Below, in pieces: positions 19,134-27,608 of a stretch of DNA of 64,000 nt. Each line of letters starts with the position of its first letter. Position 1 is the stretch's first letter. The DNA is from Cerasibacillus terrae (GTDB taxonomy: Bacteria > Bacillota > Bacilli > Bacillales > Amphibacillaceae), in assembly GCF_008039555.1 (NCBI RefSeq), contig NZ_VDUW01000001.1, positions 248,001 to 312,000 on the forward strand, in the 5' to 3' direction. The notes under the pieces were generated by a model. That model made no database searches and was not told the origin of the DNA. It saw only the letters and a list, made by a program, of their open reading frames with translations. Made by a program: the position numbers and the translations under genes.

Positions 19134-19604
19134 ATGAATACAATCGATCCATCACTTTATCTACATAATCAACCAAAAGAGCGAACACCAAGTCCTGAAT
19201 TGGGAAAAGATGAATTTTTGAAAATATTAATGACACAATTACAAAACCAAGACCCGTTAAATCCAATGGATGATAAACAATTTATTTCGCAGATGGCTAC
19301 TTTTTCTTCATTAGAGCAAACGATGAATATGGCAAAATCAATTGACACACTTGTTCAAAGTCAATTAATTTCTCCTGTGATTCAATATAGCCATATGATT
19401 AATAAGGTAGTAACTTATCAAGAAATAGATGAACAAACTGGAAATGTCACTGAACAAAAATCTAGTAAGGTGACAGCTGTCAGTCAACAAGATGGTTGGG
19501 CAATTTTAGAATTGGCAAATGGTGAAAAAGTATATGCTGATGCAATTATAGAAGTGCGTAATAATGTGGAAGATAAAAAGGATATGAAGCAAGATGAAGC
19601 CTAA
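19134..19604 (+). CDS. flgD: flagellar hook assembly (capping) protein FlgD
   Basis: FlgD caps the growing hook and lets FlgE subunits polymerise. It has 156 residues. The signature LGKDEFLKILMTQLQNQDPL followed by NPMDDKQFISQMATFSSLEQ is fully conserved. The short C-terminal part (TAVSQQDGWAILELANGEKVYADAIIEV) is a beta domain, shorter than the proteobacterial version, as in Bacillus. The start ATG 19134 lies 9 bases after the fliK stop. Its 3' end overlaps the next gene by 11 bases. Confidence 0.96.
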   Translation: MNTIDPSLYLHNQPKERTPSPELGKDEFLKILMTQLQNQDPLNPMDDKQFISQMATFSSLEQTMNMAKSIDTLVQSQLISPVIQYSHMINKVVTYQEIDEQTGNVTEQKSSKVTAVSQQDGWAILELANGEKVYADAIIEVRNNVEDKKDMKQDEA

Positions 19605-19965
19605 AATAAATTCTATGCAACAACATCAATTTTTACAAATGCCATCCTCTTCTATAAAGGAAAAAAGGAATACAAAGCAGGATTTTCACAAACTTTTACA
19701 AACAGAGCAATTAAAGATGAGTAAACATGCAGAACAAAGATTAAGAGAAAGAAATATTTCTATTAATAAGTCTCAATGGCAAAAAATTGCTGAGCAAATC
19801 GATAAGGCAAAACAAAAGGGAATTACGGATTCATTAGTCGTGTTAAATCGTGCAGCATTATTAGTTAATACTAAAAATAACACCATTGTTACAGCACTAC
19901 AACGTGAAGAAGTATCAGAAAGAATCTTTTCTAATATTAATGGAACCATTTTAATTAATGAATAA
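19594..19965 (+). CDS. flagellar operon protein of the TIGR02530 type
   Basis: This is a 123-residue basic cytoplasmic protein found between flgD and flgE in Bacillus fla/che operons. The conserved part is MSKHAEQRLRERNISINKSQW through KAKQKGITDSLVVLNRAALLVNTKNNTIVTALQ. It has no membrane segment or signal peptide. Translation starts 11 bases inside flgD, so it is coupled to the hook-cap gene. Function is unproven; its conserved place beside hook genes suggests a part in hook or rod assembly. Confidence 0.85.
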   Translation: MKPKINSMQQHQFLQMPSSSIKEKRNTKQDFHKLLQTEQLKMSKHAEQRLRERNISINKSQWQKIAEQIDKAKQKGITDSLVVLNRAALLVNTKNNTIVTALQREEVSERIFSNINGTILINE

Positions 19966-20044
19966 TATAGCTGGACCCAGATGGGAAGCTAAAAACTGTG
20001 AAATGATGGAAACAGTTTAAAACAAATTTAAAGGAGAATGGAAT

Positions 20045-20839
20045 ATGTTACGTTCAATGTATGCTGGAATTTCAGGAATGAAAAATTTTCAAACAAAACT
20101 AGATGTAATCGGAAATAATATAGCCAATGTAAATACGAGCGGTTTTAAAAAGGGTCGTATTACTTTTCAAGATATGATGAGTCAGACGGTATCAGGTGCC
20201 CAAGGGCCTACTGAAAATCGTGGTGGGGTGAATCCATCTCAAGTTGGTCTTGGATCTCAATTGGGATCAATTGATAATGTTCATACTCAAGGATTTCGTC
20301 AAACGACAAACCGTCCACTAGACTTTGCAATCGAAGGAGATGGAATGTTTGTTTTAAAAAGTGATGGTTCTAGCTATTACACTAGGGCAGGGAATTTTTA
20401 CCTTGATGAAGACAGAAATATTGTAAACCCAGAAGGACACTATTTAATTGGAGTTGATGGTGGGGAAATAACACTTCCTGAAGGTTACAAAAGCTTTAGT
20501 ATTCAATCCAATGGGACTGTGTCTATTGTTAATAAGGAAGGAAATCCCGAAGATGTAGGCCAAATAGCACTTGCTATGTTTTCAAATGCATCTGGTTTAG
20601 AAAAGGCTGGAAGTAATTTATATTTAGATAGTAATAATGCTGGCCTCATTAATGAACTTGAAATGCCGCAAGTAAATGGGGCAGGAGCAATCGTCAGTAA
20701 TTCGCTTGAAATGTCCAACGTAGACCTAGCAGAAGAATTCACCGAAATGATTACAGCTCAACGTGGTTTTCAAGCAAATACAAGAATTATTACAACATCA
20801 GATGAAATTCTGCAGGAACTTGTGAATTTAAAACGATAA
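20045..20839 (+). CDS. flgE: flagellar hook protein FlgE
   Basis: This is the structural subunit of the hook. It has 264 residues, the same as B. subtilis FlgE (once called FlgG). The N-terminal axial domain reads MLRSMYAGISGMKNFQTK with LDVIGNNIANVNTSGFKKGR. The middle carries RPLDFAIEGDGMFVL, and the C-terminal helix is SNVDLAEEFTEMITAQRGFQ. FlgG rod proteins share these motifs; position after flgD and the length favour the hook protein. It starts at ATG 20045, 4 bases after AAAGGAGAATGG. Confidence 0.92.
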   Translation: MLRSMYAGISGMKNFQTKLDVIGNNIANVNTSGFKKGRITFQDMMSQTVSGAQGPTENRGGVNPSQVGLGSQLGSIDNVHTQGFRQTTNRPLDFAIEGDGMFVLKSDGSSYYTRAGNFYLDEDRNIVNPEGHYLIGVDGGEITLPEGYKSFSIQSNGTVSIVNKEGNPEDVGQIALAMFSNASGLEKAGSNLYLDSNNAGLINELEMPQVNGAGAIVSNSLEMSNVDLAEEFTEMITAQRGFQANTRIITTSDEILQELVNLKR

Positions 20840-20843
20840 GAAT

Positions 20844-20888
20844 GAGAAGGAGGTTGGGAGTGCATTCTGATGCACTCCCAACGTAACT
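20844..20888 (+). promoter_or_regulatory. Shine-Dalgarno plus hairpin ahead of swrD
   Basis: A strong Shine-Dalgarno AAGGAGG (20847-20853) lies 35 bases before the swrD ATG, too far to act directly. Between them GTTGGGAGTGCA (20853-20864) pairs perfectly with TGCACTCCCAAC (20871-20882), leaving a 6-base loop. After the hairpin only six bases (20883-20888) remain before ATG 20889. There is no T run, so it is not a normal terminator. Folding would bring the Shine-Dalgarno next to the start codon. Alternatively GTG 20860 opens an eight-codon leader peptide (MHSDALPT) ending at 20886. Confidence 0.7.
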
Positions 20889-21110
20889 ATGATTATATTA
20901 ACTCGTTTAAATAATGAGCGGTTTACATTGAATGCATTGATCGTGGAACAAATTCAATCATTTCCAGATACCACAATTACATTGATAAATGGGAAAAAGA
21001 TTGTGGTGAAAGAATCTGAACAACAAGTTACTCAATTTATAACAGATTTTTATAAACAGATTGGCTTATTTCCGTTTGTTGAGCAGAAAGAAGGTAAATC
21101 TATTGAATAA
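20889..21110 (+). CDS. swrD: swarming motility protein SwrD (FlbD family)
   Basis: This 73-residue protein belongs to the FlbD/SwrD family, which in B. subtilis is needed for full flagellar motor power and swarming. It opens [23 protein letters not shown] and has [16 protein letters not shown], the family core. No membrane segment is present. It lies between flgE and fliL as in B. subtilis. Its ribosome binding arrangement is odd: the only good Shine-Dalgarno is beyond a perfect hairpin (separate entry). Its end overlaps the likely fliL start by eight bases. Confidence 0.93.
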   Translation: MIILTRLNNERFTLNALIVEQIQSFPDTTITLINGKKIVVKESEQQVTQFITDFYKQIGLFPFVEQKEGKSIE

Positions 21111-21525
21111 AACGGTAAAAATCATACTCACTTCTTTTGTTAGTTTTGTATTTATTATCGCAGTAACTGCCATTATATTATTGTATATCATGGATAAAAA
21201 ACAAAATGAAAATGAAGCATTGACTATAGAGGAAGTTGTAGAGTATTCCTATGAAACTCCTGAAATTACTACTGACTTAGCAGACGATACGTTTGTAAGA
21301 ATTCAATTTCAAATTCTAACAGATGGAAAAAAGGCAAAAGAAGAATTAAAACAACGTGAATTTCAAATCAAAAATATTTTATTAAAAGAATTATCGATGA
21401 TGAAAGAAGATAGTTTAAAAAAAAATCTAGGTGATCTAGAAAAATCGCTTAAAGACAAACTAGATGAAGTGATGGAAGAAGGTAAAGTGACAGACGTTTA
21501 TACGATTAATAAAATCACACAGTAA
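21103..21525 (+). CDS. fliL: flagellar basal-body protein FliL
   Basis: FliL is a single-pass membrane protein that surrounds or supports the stator. The frame is open from 21061, but TTG at 21103, following AGAAAGAAGG and overlapping the swrD stop, gives a typical FliL of 140 residues. It begins [21 protein letters not shown] with one membrane segment near residues 5-28. The extracytoplasmic domain contains [27 protein letters not shown] and RNILLKEL-like spacing ([12 protein letters not shown]). The call is supported by topology and place before fliM. Confidence 0.9.
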   Translation: MNKTVKIILTSFVSFVFIIAVTAIILLYIMDKKQNENEALTIEEVVEYSYETPEITTDLADDTFVRIQFQILTDGKKAKEELKQREFQIKNILLKELSMMKEDSLKKNLGDLEKSLKDKLDEVMEEGKVTDVYTINKITQ

Positions 21526-21571
21526 TACATAGGGAAAATATGTAAGAACACTTCATTTTGGAGGTGATTTT

Positions 21572-22570
21572 TTGGTTGATGAAGTATTATCACAAAGTGA
21601 AATTGATGCATTGTTATCTGCTTTATCTACAGGTGAAATGGATGCAGAGGAATTGAAGCAGGAAGAAGAAGATAAAAAGATACGTGTCTATGATTTTAAA
21701 CGAGCATTACGGTTTTCAAAGGATCAAGTCCGTAGTATTGGGAGAATTCATGAAAATTATGCGCGTTTACTGACAACATTTTTTTCTGGCCAATTACGAA
21801 CATACGTCAATATATCTGTTGCATCTGTTGACCAGATACCATATGAGGAATTCATTCGCTCAGTACCTAGAACAACCATTTTAAATGTATTTAGAATGGA
21901 TCCGCTTGACGGAACATTAATAATGGAAATCAATCCAAATATTGCATATACCATGCTTGATCGACTATTAGGTGGACAGGGAAATACGGAATCAATAATG
22001 AATGAACTAACAGAAATTGAAACAGTGATCATGACACAATTATTTGAAAAAACAAGCCCAATTTTAAAAGAAGCATGGGCTTCACTAATTGATGTTGATC
22101 CTATTTTAGATGACTTTGAAAATAATCCTCAATTTTTACAAATGGTGTCACCTAACGAAACAGTGATTGTCGTTTCATTTAATACAACAATTGGTGATGT
22201 TAGTGGAATGATTAATATTTGTATCCCACATATGGTTTTAGAACCTATTATACCAAAGCTTTCCGTGCATTATCAGATGCAAACATCAACAATAAAAGGG
22301 GATTTAGAAGCAGTCAAAAAAATATCTAAAAACTTACAACAGTCATCTATTGAAATGAAGGCTATCTTAGGTGAAACAAGAATCAATATTAATCAATTTC
22401 TTCATTTAATGAAAGATGATTTTATTACACTCGATAAAACTGTTAATGATCCACTTTTATTACTGTTAAATGATGTACCGAAATTCAATGTCCAATTAGG
22501 TAAAGTGGGCAATCATGTATCTGTCCAGGTATTGGAAGAAATTAAAGGGGGAGTAGTGCACGATGAATGA
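21572..22570 (+). CDS. fliM: flagellar motor switch protein FliM
   Basis: FliM forms the C ring and binds phospho-CheY to switch rotation. It has 332 residues. The N-terminal CheY-binding peptide is VLSQSEIDALLSALSTGE. The middle CheC-like domain includes YDFKRALRFSKDQVRSIGRIHENYARL and GMINICIPHMVLEPII. The C-terminal SpoA domain carries LGETRININQFLHL and VQLGKVGNHVSVQVL. The start is TTG 21572, seven bases after GGAGG. It overlaps fliY by eight bases. Confidence 0.97.
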   Translation: MVDEVLSQSEIDALLSALSTGEMDAEELKQEEEDKKIRVYDFKRALRFSKDQVRSIGRIHENYARLLTTFFSGQLRTYVNISVASVDQIPYEEFIRSVPRTTILNVFRMDPLDGTLIMEINPNIAYTMLDRLLGGQGNTESIMNELTEIETVIMTQLFEKTSPILKEAWASLIDVDPILDDFENNPQFLQMVSPNETVIVVSFNTTIGDVSGMINICIPHMVLEPIIPKLSVHYQMQTSTIKGDLEAVKKISKNLQQSSIEMKAILGETRININQFLHLMKDDFITLDKTVNDPLLLLLNDVPKFNVQLGKVGNHVSVQVLEEIKGGVVHDE

Positions 22571-23708
22571 TGGAATGCTTTCTCAAGATGAGATTGATGC
22601 ACTTCTAAACATAGGATTGGAAGACACAGATATAATGGCTAAACCAGAAGTTGACTTGACAAGTATTGAAAAAGATACCATAGGAGAGATTGGGAATATT
22701 TCTTTTGGTAGTTCTGCAACAACGCTTTCCACATTGTTAAATCAAAAAGTGGAAATTACAACACCAGAAATTTTAATTATGAATCAATCTGAAATTGACG
22801 CAGAATTTGATTTCGAACACGTTTGTGTCAAGGTACATTATGTTGAGGGTTTTTCAGGTGAAAATATATTTATTATTAAAACAGAAGATGCAGCAATAAT
22901 CTCAGATATTATGTTAGGTGGCGATGGAACCCACGTAAGCACTGAATTAAATGAAATCCATTTAAGTGCCATACAAGAAGCAATGAATCAAATGATGGGC
23001 ACAGCTGCGACAAGTATGTCAACTGTATTTAATAAAAAAATAGATATATCACCACCCAATATTGCAACAAAGACAATGGAAGAACTTCAAGAGTCCCACT
23101 CCTTAGGAAATACAGAGACATTTGTAAAAGTGTCTTTCCAATTAAAGGTTGGTGAATTAATAGACTCAAATATTATGCAAGTAATGCCAGTCCCTTTTGC
23201 TAAAGATATGGCGAATGAATTACTACAACTCTCGGAACCTGATAATGGGGAAGAAGTGGATACAATAGAACAATCCAAGAAAAAACCTGATGTTCTAGAA
23301 ACACCAGTAGAAAAGGAAATGCATATTTTTTCGAATTCAGATGAAGAAGAACCAGGGCAATTTATTGGTAAATCTATTGATAAGGAAGCACCCGTTCAGA
23401 AGGCTGTTCTTTCAGAATTCCCCAGAGTAGAGATAAATCAACAAACACAAAGGAATTTAGACATGCTTTTGGATATTCCTTTAAAAGTGACTGTAGAATT
23501 AGGTCGTACAAGACGAACAGTAAAAGATATTTTAAATTTAACGACTGGATCTATCGTTGAATTAGATAAACTCGCAGGAGAACCGGTTGATGTTTTAGTA
23601 AATGAAAAATTAATTGCTAAAGGGGAAGTCGTTGTTATTGATGAGAATTTTGGAGTTCGAATAACTGATATATTAAATCAAACCGATCGTTTAATGAATT
23701 TAAAATAG
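22563..23708 (+). CDS. fliY: flagellar motor switch phosphatase FliY
   Basis: FliY takes the place of FliN in the Gram-positive switch and also dephosphorylates CheY-P. It has 381 residues. The N-terminal CheY-P-binding peptide is MLSQDEIDALLN. The CheC-like phosphatase domain has two E-x3-N sites: DTIGEIGNISFGSSATTL and HLSAIQEAMNQMMGTAATSM. A charged linker spans about 220-280. The C-terminal FliN/SpoA domain has LDIPLKVTVELGRTRRTVKDIL. Both phosphatase motifs appear intact. Confidence 0.96.
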   Translation: MNDGMLSQDEIDALLNIGLEDTDIMAKPEVDLTSIEKDTIGEIGNISFGSSATTLSTLLNQKVEITTPEILIMNQSEIDAEFDFEHVCVKVHYVEGFSGENIFIIKTEDAAIISDIMLGGDGTHVSTELNEIHLSAIQEAMNQMMGTAATSMSTVFNKKIDISPPNIATKTMEELQESHSLGNTETFVKVSFQLKVGELIDSNIMQVMPVPFAKDMANELLQLSEPDNGEEVDTIEQSKKKPDVLETPVEKEMHIFSNSDEEEPGQFIGKSIDKEAPVQKAVLSEFPRVEINQQTQRNLDMLLDIPLKVTVELGRTRRTVKDILNLTTGSIVELDKLAGEPVDVLVNEKLIAKGEVVVIDENFGVRITDILNQTDRLMNLK

Positions 23709-23740
23709 ACTATTAAATTTAGATATAAGGAGTGTTTACT

Positions 23741-24103
23741 GTGGGGAAAAGAATATTAGTTGTAGATGATGCAGCATTTATGAGAATGATGATTAAAGAT
23801 ATATTAACAAAAAATGGGTTTCAGGTTGTTGGTGAAGCGCAAGATGGAGTACAAGCCGTTGAAAAATTTAAAGAATTAACTCCTGATTTAGTGACAATGG
23901 ATATTACTATGCCTGAAATGGATGGAATCACGGCTTTAAAGAAGATAAAGGAAATTGATTCGACAGCAAAAGTTGTTATGTGTTCTGCCATGGGACAACA
24001 AGCGATGGTAATTGATGCGATTCAAGCGGGTGCAAAGGATTTTATTGTAAAACCGTTCCAGGCTGACCGTGTAATTGAAGCTATCCAAAAAGTTTTAGAC
24101 TAG
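23741..24103 (+). CDS. cheY: chemotaxis response regulator CheY
   Basis: CheY-P binds FliM and controls direction of flagellar rotation. I place the start at GTG 23741, eight bases after AAGGAG, giving 120 residues as in B. subtilis; the frame opens earlier at 23732. The acidic pocket is intact in ILVVDDAAFMRMM, the phosphoacceptor Asp in LVTMDITMPEMDG, the switch Ser in MCSAMGQQ and the Lys in FIVKPFQ. In contrast the receiver of CheB in this operon is degenerate. It sits between fliY and fliO. Confidence 0.97.
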   Translation: MGKRILVVDDAAFMRMMIKDILTKNGFQVVGEAQDGVQAVEKFKELTPDLVTMDITMPEMDGITALKKIKEIDSTAKVVMCSAMGQQAMVIDAIQAGAKDFIVKPFQADRVIEAIQKVLD

Positions 24104-24109
24104 AAACGA

Positions 24110-24769
24110 GTGAGCATCGTGACTAAAAAGAAAGTATTTGTCGTTATCATTATACTGATTCTTTCAATGACCATAGACATTCCCAAAGGCTATGCAGCTG
24201 ATTCCAGTGTTAAAGATTGGTTGGAAGAAAAAGAAGTCAACGATTCTAAACCATCTAAGAAAAAAGATTCGTCAGATACGATAACAACAGAAATGGAAAA
24301 AGATTCTTTAGCAATTAGTATTGTGAAGACAATTGTTTTACTTGGTCTCATCCTGTTTCTCATTTACTTCTTATTAAAATTATTGAATAAGAAAAACCGT
24401 TTATTTCAACAATCAAAAACATTAGAGAACTTAGGTGGCATTTCATTAGGACAAAATAAATCTATTCAAGTTATTCGTGTAGGTGAAAAAATGTATTTAA
24501 TCGGTGTTGGTGATAATGTGGAATTGCTTCAGGAAGTATCAGATGAAGTGACAAAAAAAGCACTATTAGATAATGATAATCAACAACAAAAAATATCTCA
24601 GACCAATTTATTTTCCCTATTCATGATGAAACGGAATAAAAGAGCCCACACGAAGGATCAGGATAAAGGTGATTTTTCACGCTTGTTTCAGAAAGAGTTG
24701 AATCAAATGAAAGAAAATCGAAAAACGATTAGAAATCAATATGAGCGAAGGAAAGATATCAATGAATGA
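24110..24769 (+). CDS. fliO: flagellar export apparatus protein FliO (FliZ)
   Basis: FliO is a membrane protein that helps assemble the FliP pore. It has 219 residues from GTG 24110; a GTG at 24119 is an equally plausible start. The N-terminus looks like a signal peptide (KKKVFVVIIILILSMTI...GYAAD). A second hydrophobic segment near residues 70-92 (IVKTIVLLGLILFLIYFLL) is the membrane anchor. The small conserved domain following reads LENLGGISLGQNKSIQVIRVG and KMYLIGVGDNVELL. A basic tail ends the protein. It overlaps fliP by eight bases. Confidence 0.9.
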   Translation: MSIVTKKKVFVVIIILILSMTIDIPKGYAADSSVKDWLEEKEVNDSKPSKKKDSSDTITTEMEKDSLAISIVKTIVLLGLILFLIYFLLKLLNKKNRLFQQSKTLENLGGISLGQNKSIQVIRVGEKMYLIGVGDNVELLQEVSDEVTKKALLDNDNQQQKISQTNLFSLFMMKRNKRAHTKDQDKGDFSRLFQKELNQMKENRKTIRNQYERRKDINE

Positions 24770-25427
24770 TTTAGTGGATATCTTTTCTAGTTCGGACCCT
24801 GAGGCGATAGCAACATCTATTAAACTATTATTATTATTGACAGTACTGTCCTTATCACCAGCAATTTTAATTCTCATGACTAGTTTTACAAGAATTATTA
24901 TTGTGTTATCGTTTGTTAGGACTTCTTTGGCAACACAACAAATGCCACCAAATCAGGTATTGATTGGTCTAGCCCTATTTATAACCTTTTTTATAATGGG
25001 GCCAACTTTTTCCGATGTTTACAAAGACGCACTTCAACCATTATTTGATGAGGATATCACACTTGATGAAGCATATGAAAAAGCAAGCCTTCCAATGAAA
25101 GACTTTATGGCTAAACATACACGTCAAAAGGATCTAGCCCTATTTATGAATTATCGCGAGATGGAAAAACCAGAGTCTGTCCAGGATATACCTTTAACAA
25201 CTTTAGTACCTGCCTTTGCTATCAGTGAATTAAAGACAGCGTTTCAAATGGGTTTTATGATTTTTATTCCTTTTTTAATCATTGATATGGCTGTGGCAAG
25301 TGTATTGATGTCTATGGGAATGATGATGCTACCTCCTGTCATGATTTCATTACCATTTAAGATATTATTATTTGTACTTGTAGATGGTTGGTATCTAATC
25401 ACCCATTCCATCTTAGAAGGGTTTTAG
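24762..25427 (+). CDS. fliP: flagellar export gate protein FliP
   Basis: FliP pentamers form the core pore of the flagellar export gate with FliQ and FliR. The ATG at 24762, six bases after GAAGGAAAG and overlapping the fliO stop, gives 221 residues, identical in length to B. subtilis FliP; ATG 24741 upstream is less likely. Signatures are ILILMTSFTRIIIVLSFVR, QMPPNQVLIGLALFITFF, HTRQKDLALFMNY and the C-terminal FMIFIPFLIIDMAVASVLMS with MGMMMLPPVMISLPFKI. Several membrane segments are evident. Confidence 0.96.
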   Translation: MNDLVDIFSSSDPEAIATSIKLLLLLTVLSLSPAILILMTSFTRIIIVLSFVRTSLATQQMPPNQVLIGLALFITFFIMGPTFSDVYKDALQPLFDEDITLDEAYEKASLPMKDFMAKHTRQKDLALFMNYREMEKPESVQDIPLTTLVPAFAISELKTAFQMGFMIFIPFLIIDMAVASVLMSMGMMMLPPVMISLPFKILLFVLVDGWYLITHSILEGF

Positions 25428-25455
25428 CAATAAACATTTAAAGAAGGTGTTTCTG

Positions 25456-25725
25456 TTGAGCACAGAATTTGTTTTAAGTCTAGCAGAAAGAGCAATTTGG
25501 ACGATTATTCTTGTTTCTGGACCATTGCTTATTTTAGCTTTGGTAGTTGGTTTGTTAGTTAGTATTTTACAAGCAACAACTCAAATACAAGAACAAACTT
25601 TGGCATTTATTCCTAAAATTGTCGCTGTATTAATTGGGATGGTATTTTTTGGTCCATGGATGTTAAAGAGAATGGTTGAATTTACGGTTGATCTATATCA
25701 AAATTTAAATTTATTTGTAGGGTAG
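25456..25725 (+). CDS. fliQ: flagellar export gate protein FliQ
   Basis: FliQ is a small two-helix membrane subunit of the export gate. TTG 25456, six bases after AAGGTG, gives 89 residues starting LSTEFVLSLAERAIWTIILV, the B. subtilis length. The conserved central part is ATTQIQEQTLAFIPKIVAV. Two membrane hairpin segments lie near residues 14-40 and 48-72. It sits between fliP and fliR. Confidence 0.96.
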   Translation: MSTEFVLSLAERAIWTIILVSGPLLILALVVGLLVSILQATTQIQEQTLAFIPKIVAVLIGMVFFGPWMLKRMVEFTVDLYQNLNLFVG

Positions 25726-25729
25726 GCCT

Positions 25730-26509
25730 ATGCTGGATTTTATGGAAATTACACGTTTACCTATATTTTTACTTATTTTAGTTCGTTTATTAGCATTTTT
25801 CGTTGTAGTCCCATTGTTTTCATACCGTACCATACCAACTGTTTTTAAAATTGGTCTAAGCTTTTTTTTAGCATTAATCATGGTCACAAACGTTGATACA
25901 ACAACGATTGTGTTTCAAGAGCCATACATTATTTTGTTACTAAAGGAAATTTTTGTCGGTTTATTTATTGGATGGATTGCTTACATGATTGTTTCTGCTG
26001 TGCAAATTGCTGGTGGTTTCATTGATTTTCAAATGGGATTTGCTATTGCCAATGTTGTTGACCCACAAACTGGTGCACAAAGCCCAATTATTGGACAGTA
26101 TTTCTATATTATTGTTCTATTATTTTTATTATCGGTAAATGGACATCATTTATTAATAGATGGTATTTATTCTAGTTTTCAAATTATTCCACTTGATACA
26201 TTGGTTCCAATTCAAAACGAGACGATTCCCATATATGTTCTGAAGATGTTTAGTACGATGTTTTTAATTGCTTTTCAAATTTCAATTCCAATTGTCGGAT
26301 GCTTGTTTCTGGTTGATGTTGCGCTTGGGATTATCGCGAGGACAGTACCCCAACTAAATGTTTTTGTTGTCGGTTTACCACTAAAAATTTTAGTAAGTTT
26401 TGTTGTTTTATTTTTATTTATGAGCCTTTTTATTGGACTTTCGAAAATTTTATTCGAAACGATGTTTGAAACGATGCATGGGTTGATGCGAATACTCGGA
26501 GGTGCTTAA
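25730..26509 (+). CDS. fliR: flagellar export gate protein FliR
   Basis: FliR completes the FliPQR export pore. It has 259 residues and about six hydrophobic segments. Family features include VRLLAFFVVVPLFSYRTIP at the N-terminus, GGFIDFQMGFAIANVVDPQTG in the middle, and VDVALGIIARTVPQLNVFVVG with LPLKILVSFVVLF near the C-terminus. It begins four bases after fliQ and ends one base before the flhB GTG start. Confidence 0.96.
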   Translation: MLDFMEITRLPIFLLILVRLLAFFVVVPLFSYRTIPTVFKIGLSFFLALIMVTNVDTTTIVFQEPYIILLLKEIFVGLFIGWIAYMIVSAVQIAGGFIDFQMGFAIANVVDPQTGAQSPIIGQYFYIIVLLFLLSVNGHHLLIDGIYSSFQIIPLDTLVPIQNETIPIYVLKMFSTMFLIAFQISIPIVGCLFLVDVALGIIARTVPQLNVFVVGLPLKILVSFVVLFLFMSLFIGLSKILFETMFETMHGLMRILGGA

Positions 26510-26510
26510 T

Positions 26511-27608
26511 GTGTTAAGACTTGATTTACAGTTTTTTGCAGGTGAAAAAACTGAAAAAGCAACTCCGAAGAAAAGACAAGATGAGAGACGAAAAGGAAAA
26601 GTTGCAAAAAGCCAAGATATTAATACAAGTATTTTACTTTTATTTTCTTTTATCGTCTTAATCGTTTTTGGTGGCTCCATCAAAGACGGAATGACATCGC
26701 TTTATACACAAACCTTTACAGAATTTATTCATTGGGATGTAACAGAACAATCTGTCCATGAAATCTTTAAAAATGCTACTTTTGAAGTTGCCAAATGGTT
26801 GGCACCAGTTATGCTTATTGCAATTATTGCTGGAATTGCCTCTAATTTAATACAGATTGGCTTTTTATTTACAACAGAACCATTAAAATTTGACTTAAAA
26901 AAAATTGATCCAATTCAAGGTGCAAAACGAATATTTTCGATTCGTGCACTTGTGGAACTATTAAAATCACTATTGAAAATAGTCGTTATTTCTGTTATTA
27001 CATTTATGGTTATTTGGTTTTACAAAGATGACATGATGATGTTAGCTTTTAAGGATATCCACAGTGCAACAGCTTTTTTCGGTAATACAACAATAACTAT
27101 GGGAATTGCTGCATCTATTGCTCTCCTATTTTTGTCTGTTTTTGATTATGCTTATCAGCGTTATGATTATGAGAAAAATATGCGTATGTCAAAACAAGAT
27201 ATAAAAGACGAATATAAAAATATCGAAGGTGACCCACTTATCCAATCGAAAATAAAAGAAAGACAACGACAAATGGCAACACAACGTATGATGAGTGAAG
27301 TACCTGATGCAGATGTCGTTATTACCAACCCAACTCACTATGCAATTGCATTAAAATACGATGAAAAAAGAGCATCCGCGCCATATATTGTAGCAAAGGG
27401 GACAGATCACATCGCATTAAAAATTAAAGAAGTGGCAAAAGCAAATCATGTCATTACGGTAGAAAATCGCCCACTTGCTCGTTCTTTATATGATCAGGCA
27501 GAAATCGGCGAGGTAATACCGGAAAAGTTCTTTCAGGCAGTAGCAGAAATATTAGCATATGTTTATAGAGTAGAAAAAAGTTTGGAGAGTAAGGAGAGAA
27601 ATACATGA
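26511..27608 (+). CDS. flhB: flagellar export switch protein FlhB
   Basis: FlhB switches export from hook to filament substrates after self-cleavage. GTG 26511, eight bases after CGGAGG, gives 365 residues starting LRLDLQFFAGEKTEKATPKK; the frame opens nine bases earlier. Four membrane segments follow. The autocleavage motif NPTH is intact in VVITNPTHYAIALKYD near residue 273. The C-terminal domain (RASAPYIVAKGTDHIALKI, AVAEILAYVYRVEK) is the part duplicated in ylqH at 481-750. It overlaps flhA by four bases. Confidence 0.97.
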   Translation: MLRLDLQFFAGEKTEKATPKKRQDERRKGKVAKSQDINTSILLLFSFIVLIVFGGSIKDGMTSLYTQTFTEFIHWDVTEQSVHEIFKNATFEVAKWLAPVMLIAIIAGIASNLIQIGFLFTTEPLKFDLKKIDPIQGAKRIFSIRALVELLKSLLKIVVISVITFMVIWFYKDDMMMLAFKDIHSATAFFGNTTITMGIAASIALLFLSVFDYAYQRYDYEKNMRMSKQDIKDEYKNIEGDPLIQSKIKERQRQMATQRMMSEVPDADVVITNPTHYAIALKYDEKRASAPYIVAKGTDHIALKIKEVAKANHVITVENRPLARSLYDQAEIGEVIPEKFFQAVAEILAYVYRVEKSLESKERNT

